From assembly GCA_002690445.1 (NCBI GenBank), contig NZER01000053.1, forward strand, positions 1 through 5,858: a stretch of 5,858 nucleotides of DNA. Direction: 5' to 3'. Shown here piece after piece: positions 1 to 3,847 of the stretch. The notes beneath the pieces were generated by a model. It saw nothing but the letters and a program-made list of their open reading frames with translations. It did no database searches and had not been told where the DNA came from. This DNA is from Candidatus Pacearchaeota archaeon (GTDB lineage: Archaea; Nanoarchaeota; Nanoarchaeia; Pacearchaeales; GW2011-AR1). Every line of letters starts with the position of its first letter. Position 1 is the stretch's first letter. The position numbers and the translations under genes were made by a program.

Positions 1-300
1 ATCGGATGGGTAGGTGATAAAGACACTGGCTCCCCCACCCAGATTAATTTTAGAATCATCGCTGTTGGAGCTTGAAAATACTTCGTCCCTAGAAAGTGTA
101 TTAGCGGCACTGTCATATTTGCCAATGCCTACTTCAAAACTACTACCTTCTTCGAGAGTATAATAGGTGCAATTCCCACTTCCAATACCTGAAATAGGAA
201 CAAACCCAGCAACGGCGCCTCCTAATGCGATCAGGCCAGAGCCAGTGGTAGCGGTAGTTTCTTTACTACGATCTAAAAACCTAATGATGGGATGCGACAT
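1..300 (-). CDS. Phage tail/head fibre-like structural protein, N-terminal 100 residues (partial, runs off left edge)
   Basis: The reading frame is open from an ATG at 300 to the first base of the window, so only the first 100 residues are visible and the C-terminus is missing. The N-terminus has the pattern of a small domain common at the start of phage virion structural and fibre proteins: a D-R-x-K-E-T motif (residues 10-15), a Thr/Gly-rich strand, then TYYTLEEG (45-52), FEVGIGKY (55-62), TLSRDEVFSSSN (68-79) and a closing VFITYP (93-98). Gly, Ser and Thr are abundant and a beta-rich fold is likely. I recognise the pattern from memory of phage proteins, not from a search. A purine-rich ribosome binding site precedes the ATG. 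It follows the 98-residue gene by 33 bases, so the two are probably co-transcribed. Its position close behind the capsid gene leaves open a head fibre, neck or tail role. Confidence 0.7.
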   Translation of the reverse strand, partial: MSHPIIRFLDRSKETTATTGSGLIALGGAVAGFVPISGIGSGNCTYYTLEEGSSFEVGIGKYDSAANTLSRDEVFSSSNSDDSKINLGGGASVFITYPSD

Positions 301-303
301 TGA

Positions 304-313
304 TCCTTCTTCC
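304..313 (-). promoter_or_regulatory. Ribosome binding site for the fibre-like gene
   Basis: On the minus strand the sequence GGAAGAAGGA lies just before the ATG at 300. The AAGGA part is only 3 bases from the ATG, while the GGAAG part is 8 bases away and is the better-spaced match. This supports the ATG at 300 as the start. Confidence 0.55.
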
Positions 314-333
314 GTTTCAATAGAAAATGTTTA

Positions 334-630
334 TTAAATAGAAGGGTCGGTGATATTAGGAGGAGTTGGCACCTCGGATATCGCAGCCTCTCTTGCTAGT
401 TTCAATTCGTAGGAATATGTATTACTCATTAAAAATTCCCTAGTCATTCTATTTGCAAAATCGTTCTTGGTCTCCGGGTTGTCAATAGTTTCTAAGCTAT
501 CAGGCCCAGACTCCGCTTCTGAATCGAACGTTGGGTTGGGAATCTCATCTTGGTATTTGTAGTTGGCACAAAGGGCGTCAACCAATCGTCCAACATCTTC
601 ATCGGGAATGTCTACACAAAAACTTGACAT
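334..630 (-). CDS. Small conserved phage protein, function unknown (98 aa)
   Basis: This is a complete 98-residue frame with a good ribosome binding site and two tandem TAA stops (334-336 and 331-333). The N-terminus (VDIPDEDVGRLVDALCANYKYQ, split here as residues 6-16 and 17-27) and the later N-P-E-T-K-N-D-F-A-N-R-M-T-R-E-F segment (51-66), followed by a helical S-Y-E-L-K-L-A-R-E-A-A stretch (73-83), follow a pattern I know from small phage proteins. These usually sit beside structural genes, and their function has not been established to my knowledge. Residues 30-50 are an acidic, probably disordered insert (SEAESGPDSLET). No signal peptide or membrane segment is visible. It is the first gene after the terminator that follows the capsid gene and lies just before the fibre-like gene. 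A role as a small virion or chaperone-like partner of that protein is only a guess. Confidence 0.75.
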   Translation of the reverse strand: MSSFCVDIPDEDVGRLVDALCANYKYQDEIPNPTFDSEAESGPDSLETIDNPETKNDFANRMTREFLMSNTYSYELKLAREAAISEVPTPPNITDPSI

Positions 631-638
631 AAACCATA

Positions 639-644
639 CCCCTC
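639..644 (-). promoter_or_regulatory. Ribosome binding site for the 98-residue gene
   Basis: GAGGGG on the minus strand lies 8 bases before the ATG at 630. It sits 10 bases beyond the terminator T-tract, so the gene can be translated only from read-through transcripts or from a promoter that overlaps the terminator. I could not identify a convincing -35/-10 pair here. Confidence 0.65.
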
Positions 645-653
645 ATTTTTATG

Positions 654-690
654 AAAAAATCCGGTGGCAGCAGGTGCGCCACCACCGGAT
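654..690 (-). terminator. Intrinsic (rho-independent) terminator after the major capsid gene
   Basis: On the minus strand, ATCCGGTGG (690-682) pairs perfectly with CCACCGGAT (667-659). The stem can extend inward by four more pairs, two of them G-T wobbles, giving about 13 pairs and a 6-base loop. A run of six T residues (659-654) follows directly. The element starts 30 bases after the stop codon of the capsid gene. The layout is that of a strong factor-independent terminator. The plus strand lacks a comparable T-tract on its exit side, so it should act in the minus direction only. Confidence 0.85.
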
Positions 691-720
691 ATTCGAACTT
701 GCAACCCCAAACACCGACTT

Positions 721-1728
721 TTAGAATGCCCCCAACAATACACGCCGGGTATCGAGAGCAGCAAAGCCGTGCTCGGCCCAGCCATAAAGACCTGCCCGTC
801 TCTGACGATGAAGAGTGTCATCTTCAAAAACTTCCACAGGAGCGCGGACGGGCATCACAAAGCTGTCACGGTTTCTCAGGTCGAGACCCACAACAATTTC
901 AGTCTTAGTACTCGGCAATGAACCGGAAAGGTCACTGGTATAGAAGTTCTGATACTCTTGACTTTCACCAAGTTCATCCAAAGTGTGAAGATTCACGTTG
1001 AAAATTCTCACTAGAAGACCGCCATCAGCCACGATAAGTTCACGACGGGTAACTGGATCAACTTCGTCAACACCCCAGTTGCGGATGTCTTCGATACCTT
1101 CAGGACTGAGGTAAAGATCAGTTAATTCGCCACGATTAATAGACGTGGAGTTGCCACCGCCGTTACGTCTCATCACAACCTTAAGAAGCGAAACAAGTCT
1201 CTTGCTGAACTGTCCAGCAGAGGCGTCCGCATCATAGATCATGACGTTCCGGTCAGCGCCAGCCGAAATCAGGGTATGCCAGCCATCGTCGTTCATCTTC
1301 TTAACAAACTGACTCTGGAGGACATCCATAGCTCGGCCAACCACATCCCATCTTGCGTCACGAGCATACTTCAGCAACCAGTCAATAGATGCTCCAACAT
1401 CATAAGTTGGAACCATAACATAGTCACCTTCAACGTGTCGCTCTGGGATACGGCCATGGTTAGGAATTGTATAGGCAACAAATTCCTTCTCAGTGCCCGG
1501 TGATAGGAAATCAAGCGGGAACTCAGAGGTGGCGCCGGGAGCCAGACGAATGGCTTCAAAAATGCCATCGAGGATATCTCCACTCATGACACCTTTGCGA
1601 AGAGGAAGCTCAAGAGCCTTCGCTAGTTCGCGGGTAGCTGCAAGAGACTCCTCTCGGTTCATCGAACCAGCTTTGGTTAGAAGCTCATTCATTTCTGGCG
1701 TGGGTTCAAAATATTTTCTGTTAGACAT
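721..1728 (-). CDS. Major capsid protein, HK97 fold (335 aa)
   Basis: This is the main shell subunit of the phage head. Visible regions are: a charged helical N-terminal arm (residues 1-60); an extended E-loop-like segment (about 65-115, including FPLDFLSPGTEKEF and RHVEGDYVMVPTYDVGAS); a long spine helix (about 116-157, from IDWLLKYARDARWDV to HTLISAG), as expected for the P-domain; and an A-domain-like C-terminal half. The end, GLYGWAEHGFAALDTRRVLL (313-332), is a tail pattern I recognise from phage capsid proteins. At 335 residues it is a normal length for a capsid protein without a large N-terminal delta domain, which fits the separate scaffold upstream. The ATG at 1728 has AGGAGA 7 bases upstream. 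It follows the decoration gene by 20 bases and is followed by a strong terminator, as expected for the most heavily expressed gene of a head cluster. The assignment rests on pattern and position, with no structural search. Confidence 0.85.
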   Translation of the reverse strand: MSNRKYFEPTPEMNELLTKAGSMNREESLAATRELAKALELPLRKGVMSGDILDGIFEAIRLAPGATSEFPLDFLSPGTEKEFVAYTIPNHGRIPERHVEGDYVMVPTYDVGASIDWLLKYARDARWDVVGRAMDVLQSQFVKKMNDDGWHTLISAGADRNVMIYDADASAGQFSKRLVSLLKVVMRRNGGGNSTSINRGELTDLYLSPEGIEDIRNWGVDEVDPVTRRELIVADGGLLVRIFNVNLHTLDELGESQEYQNFYTSDLSGSLPSTKTEIVVGLDLRNRDSFVMPVRAPVEVFEDDTLHRQRRAGLYGWAEHGFAALDTRRVLLGAF

Positions 1729-1735
1729 TATGTTC

Positions 1736-1741
1736 TCTCCT
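1736..1741 (-). promoter_or_regulatory. Strong ribosome binding site for the major capsid gene
   Basis: AGGAGA on the minus strand lies 7 bases before the ATG at 1728, a near-ideal Shine-Dalgarno match and spacing. It fixes the capsid start and fits high expression. Confidence 0.8.
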
Positions 1742-1748
1742 AGGGATA

Positions 1749-2207
1749 TTAAGTAATGTTGATATCTACTTTAGCGTAGCCGTCAGCATCTTTAATGCTA
1801 AGGAACCGGCCAATTTGCGTGCTTAAGCTATCTTGATTAGTTGCGGAAATCTGGCCGCCAACCGTGAAGTAAGCCTTCGCACCAACGGTGGGTGTCCCCG
1901 AAATCTGATCGGATACAACCCAACCACGACGGAGCAAGAGAACTTTGTTGCCCTGTTGCATCTCATCTTTCGCAAAGTTGATATGCTGTCTGGTAAGGTC
2001 CAGATTAACAACGTCGTTTAGCAGCAACCCAGCCGGGTTTTTACCACTAACGGTTGTAACTGGGGAAATCACCTTGGCATTTGCGTCATCCATAGCTGAA
2101 CCGGAACCTCCGGTGGAATGGACCACAACAATACCTCGCTCAGCCGTTTCATTCATGAAAAAGCTAAGGTCAGTTAGGTGTTCATTTCTATCTGGTCTTA
2201 GTGCCAT
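1749..2207 (-). CDS. Putative capsid decoration (cement) protein (152 aa)
   Basis: This is a complete 152-residue frame between the protease/scaffold and the capsid gene, the usual place for a head decoration or stabilisation protein. It starts MALRPDRNEHLTDLSFFMNE. It then has a beta-rich body: V-V-V-H-S-T-G-G-S-G-S-A-M-D (27-40), GKNPAGLLLNDVVNLDLTR (55-73), QQGNKVLLLRRGWVVSDQI (84-102) and a terminal IGRFLSIKDADGYAKVDINI (132-151). The 'G(V/L)LLNDV' strand and the 'G-x-V-x-L-L-R-x-G' strand resemble small beta-barrel cement proteins of phage heads such as the DUF2190 group, but I cannot confirm family membership by eye. No signal peptide or transmembrane segment is visible. Its start lies 3 bases after the stop of the upstream gene, and its ribosome binding site overlaps the end of that gene, so translational coupling is likely. 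Confidence 0.7.
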   Translation of the reverse strand: MALRPDRNEHLTDLSFFMNETAERGIVVVHSTGGSGSAMDDANAKVISPVTTVSGKNPAGLLLNDVVNLDLTRQHINFAKDEMQQGNKVLLLRRGWVVSDQISGTPTVGAKAYFTVGGQISATNQDSLSTQIGRFLSIKDADGYAKVDINIT

Positions 2208-2210
2208 TGT

Positions 2211-2972
2211 TTACTCTCCCGATTCTGAATTATTATGGTCTAGAATAACAGTTTGTACCCAATCGTGTAGACTGGCACGAACGCCGTCCACTTCATCATC
2301 TCCACCAACACTAGCGTCAGCTTCAACAGACAACGCAGATGCTTCTTCGGCTTGCGCAGTCTCTAGGACTTCTTCGTCAGACTTCTCTTCAGAAGCTTCT
2401 GCTTCTTCGGAAGCGTCCGAATCATCCTCATCTTCGTGATTCTTCTTCTTCTTCTTCTTCTCGTCTTCCATATGGCGAAACGCTTCGCCGGTATCTCCGT
2501 CCTCTTCATCAGTAGGAGTATCGGGAGTAGTTATAGTTTGTGTATAAATCGCAATCGTCTCAGCTAATGCGGCAAATTGCTCATCATTGAGATCGCCAAA
2601 AGTCTCTAGCTTGGCTTCTGCCTCTTCGTCCGATAGTCCAACTTCAATAAGCGACGACTTGCGGGCGCGAATCTTCTCAGCGGCTTCCATCTCTGAAATG
2701 TGACTTTCAAGCTTTTCATGTGCTTCGGTAACTGACTCAAACTTAGAAGTCAATTCTTCGAGACTTGAAATGGTAATTTCTAACTCGGTAGCCTTTTCGC
2801 TCAGATTCTCTTCAGCAGCCTTGATCTGGTTGTTAAGCTTGTCAATTGACTTTTCGTATTTCTCGACATTCGCTTCAGCAAGTCTATCGGTCAACGCACT
2901 ATTTTCTGCTTTCGCAGACTCAAGAGCGTTCTTTAGCTCTGCAATCTGGTCATTTAAAATTTCGTTTGACAT
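2211..2972 (-). CDS. Predicted nested scaffold protein from an internal start (253 aa)
   Basis: Within the protease/scaffold frame, Met289 (ATG at 2972-2970) is preceded by AGGAGA with 8 bases of spacing, as good a ribosome binding site as that of the capsid gene. Starting here gives a 253-residue in-frame protein (first residues MSNEILNDQIAELKNALESA) that contains the entire coiled coil and acidic tail and none of the protease domain. Phage lambda uses the same arrangement, making scaffold Nu3 from inside protease gene C. Separate scaffold in excess over the protease fusion would fit assembly needs. The start site is read directly from the sequence; that it is used is an inference. Other internal methionines (273 and 456) lack comparable ribosome binding sites. 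Confidence 0.65.
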   Translation of the reverse strand: MSNEILNDQIAELKNALESAKAENSALTDRLAEANVEKYEKSIDKLNNQIKAAEENLSEKATELEITISSLEELTSKFESVTEAHEKLESHISEMEAAEKIRARKSSLIEVGLSDEEAEAKLETFGDLNDEQFAALAETIAIYTQTITTPDTPTDEEDGDTGEAFRHMEDEKKKKKKNHEDEDDSDASEEAEASEEKSDEEVLETAQAEEASALSVEADASVGGDDEVDGVRASLHDWVQTVILDHNNSESGE

Positions 2973-3836
2973 ATCGAAACTCTCCTGTGTGTCAGAATAA
3001 TTAGGGTTATCTATTTTCATTATTACACCATTTTCATTTAAAAACATGTTTTTGGACGAAATGGAAGCTTTGTTGAACTCAAATACCTTGTTTTGATCAA
3101 ATATGACACTTTCTGGATTTGCAGGTTTCTTTACAAATCCCTTACCACTGAAAGTGATATTCCGTAAAAGCCTGCCAACTTGATGGTCCTGATAAGAACC
3201 GGCTCCCCCATAAGATCGCAAATGCTGTGTGAGAAATGCAGTCTCGTCATTTCTGGCAAGTATGTGATGTTTTCCATTCGGAGCAATTACGGCATAATCA
3301 AATCCTTTAAAAATACATTCCATAGAAACATACTTTTCTCCAGCCTCTATCTCGTCAATCAAATCCAAGGCTCGCTTTTGATAAGCAGGGTCTTGCCATT
3401 GCTTATAAATAACAGAAGCCACTAATATATGATAGTGGTCTGGAAGATTTTTAGCTTCTAAATTTTCTTCAATTAAATCAAAATCATCATTGACTGCCCA
3501 ATTATCCACAATCCCGCCAACAATCTGTCTCTCGTCATGTTCTAGGTTAGTCGGCTTATACTTCGGAGTATTTTTAGAAGCCCAAACCTCTTCCTTATCA
3601 AAAACATCATCGTTTTTATTCCAAGAGGTAGTAACTAAAATAGAGTACACATGATGAATGTCAGGATCGTTTTTAGCTGCGGTAGCTATAGGGAGTGACT
3701 TGAAGTTCTTTTTGATGTCTAGGGAGTCATCACCAACTAGAATCGGAGAATGGTATGCTATAGATGCATTAGCCTGAATAAGGGCCTCTAATCCGGCATC
3801 TTGCTCATCTTTAAAAACTTGAACTTTATCATTCAT
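2211..3836 (-). CDS. Prohead maturation protease fused to scaffold (541 aa)
   Basis: The N-terminal part (about 1-255) looks like a phage prohead serine protease of the herpesvirus-assemblin-like class. A candidate catalytic His100 lies in NLEHDERQIVG (97-107) and a candidate Ser171 in YVSMEC (169-174). A closing FSGKGFVKKPANPESVIFD (229-247) matches the 'PANP-S' pattern that often ends these domains. Residues 255-290 form a linker. Residues 290-390 are a heptad-rich coiled coil, as in head scaffolds, followed by a helical region (390-432). The tail is strongly acidic, with a run of six lysines (460-465) and a final amphipathic segment (ASLHDWVQTVIL, 521-532). The protease would cut scaffold and shell proteins inside the procapsid and finally itself. 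The start has a good ribosome binding site and lies 9 bases after the portal stop. The gene order portal, protease/scaffold, decoration, capsid supports the call. The protease subfamily is uncertain. Confidence 0.75.
   Translation of the reverse strand: MNDKVQVFKDEQDAGLEALIQANASIAYHSPILVGDDSLDIKKNFKSLPIATAAKNDPDIHHVYSILVTTSWNKNDDVFDKEEVWASKNTPKYKPTNLEHDERQIVGGIVDNWAVNDDFDLIEENLEAKNLPDHYHILVASVIYKQWQDPAYQKRALDLIDEIEAGEKYVSMECIFKGFDYAVIAPNGKHHILARNDETAFLTQHLRSYGGAGSYQDHQVGRLLRNITFSGKGFVKKPANPESVIFDQNKVFEFNKASISSKNMFLNENGVIMKIDNPNYSDTQESFDMSNEILNDQIAELKNALESAKAENSALTDRLAEANVEKYEKSIDKLNNQIKAAEENLSEKATELEITISSLEELTSKFESVTEAHEKLESHISEMEAAEKIRARKSSLIEVGLSDEEAEAKLETFGDLNDEQFAALAETIAIYTQTITTPDTPTDEEDGDTGEAFRHMEDEKKKKKKNHEDEDDSDASEEAEASEEKSDEEVLETAQAEEASALSVEADASVGGDDEVDGVRASLHDWVQTVILDHNNSESGE
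2214..2220 (-). promoter_or_regulatory. Ribosome binding site of the decoration gene, inside the end of the scaffold gene
   Basis: GGGAGAG on the minus strand lies directly before the TAA stop of the upstream gene (2213-2211), with its GGGAG core 8 bases from the ATG at 2207. Ribosomes ending the scaffold frame would pass over it, which suggests coupled translation. Confidence 0.7.
2440..2460 (-). repeat. Seven-unit TTC/GAA trinucleotide repeat in the scaffold tail
   Basis: Seven perfect TTC units on the plus strand read as six consecutive AAG lysine codons (residues 460-465) plus flanking bases on the coding strand. The basic run is set in a strongly acidic region. Whole-unit slippage would keep the frame and only change the lysine count. 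Confidence 0.8.
2474..2489. repeat. Short perfect inverted repeat in the scaffold coding region
   Basis: GGCGAA (2474-2479) and TTCGCC (2484-2489) are perfect inverted repeats around a 4-base loop, just before the codon for Met456. The hairpin has no following T-tract on the coding strand, so it is not a terminator. It may be chance codon use. Confidence 0.5.
2981..2986 (-). promoter_or_regulatory. Internal ribosome binding site for the nested scaffold
   Basis: AGGAGA on the minus strand, inside the protease/scaffold coding region, lies 8 bases before the in-frame ATG at 2972. It falls in the interdomain linker, exactly where a separate scaffold would have to begin. Confidence 0.7.
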
Positions 3837-3841
3837 AGAAA

Positions 3842-3847
3842 TCCCCT
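3842..3847 (-). promoter_or_regulatory. Ribosome binding site of the protease/scaffold gene, overlapping the portal stop
   Basis: AGGGGA on the minus strand overlaps the TAG stop of the portal gene (3848-3846) and lies 5 bases before the ATG at 3836. This spacing supports the chosen start and suggests translational coupling with the portal. Confidence 0.65.

Noticed and set aside
691..708. A tRNA T-arm-like string (GGTTGCAAGTTCGAAT on the minus strand) between the capsid stop and the terminator, possibly a tRNA remnant or attachment site.
   Set aside because: The flanking bases do not form a T-stem, and I find no paired anticodon or acceptor stem around it. There is no integrase nearby, and a capsid cluster is an unlikely place for an attachment site. 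It is best read as chance in the 3' untranslated region.
612..827. A 71-residue minus-strand open frame across the capsid gene end and the terminator.
   Set aside because: It overlaps the capsid gene in another frame and the terminator hairpin, and it runs into the start of the 98-residue gene. No recognisable protein pattern is seen.
1945..2439. A 164-residue plus-strand open frame, Ser-rich at its end.
   Set aside because: It is the antisense shadow of the decoration gene and the acidic scaffold tail; the serine run is the complement of Glu/Asp-rich codons. It opposes the direction of all supported genes.
2469..2471. Internal ATG at Met456 of the scaffold as a further start.
   Set aside because: It has no Shine-Dalgarno sequence and is preceded by a hairpin; the product would be only the disordered acidic tail.
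2996..3030. AT-rich -10-like strings (TAATAAT, TATTCT) on the minus strand upstream of the nested scaffold start.
   Set aside because: No acceptable -35 element lies at the right distance, and such strings are expected by chance in AT-rich coding sequence.
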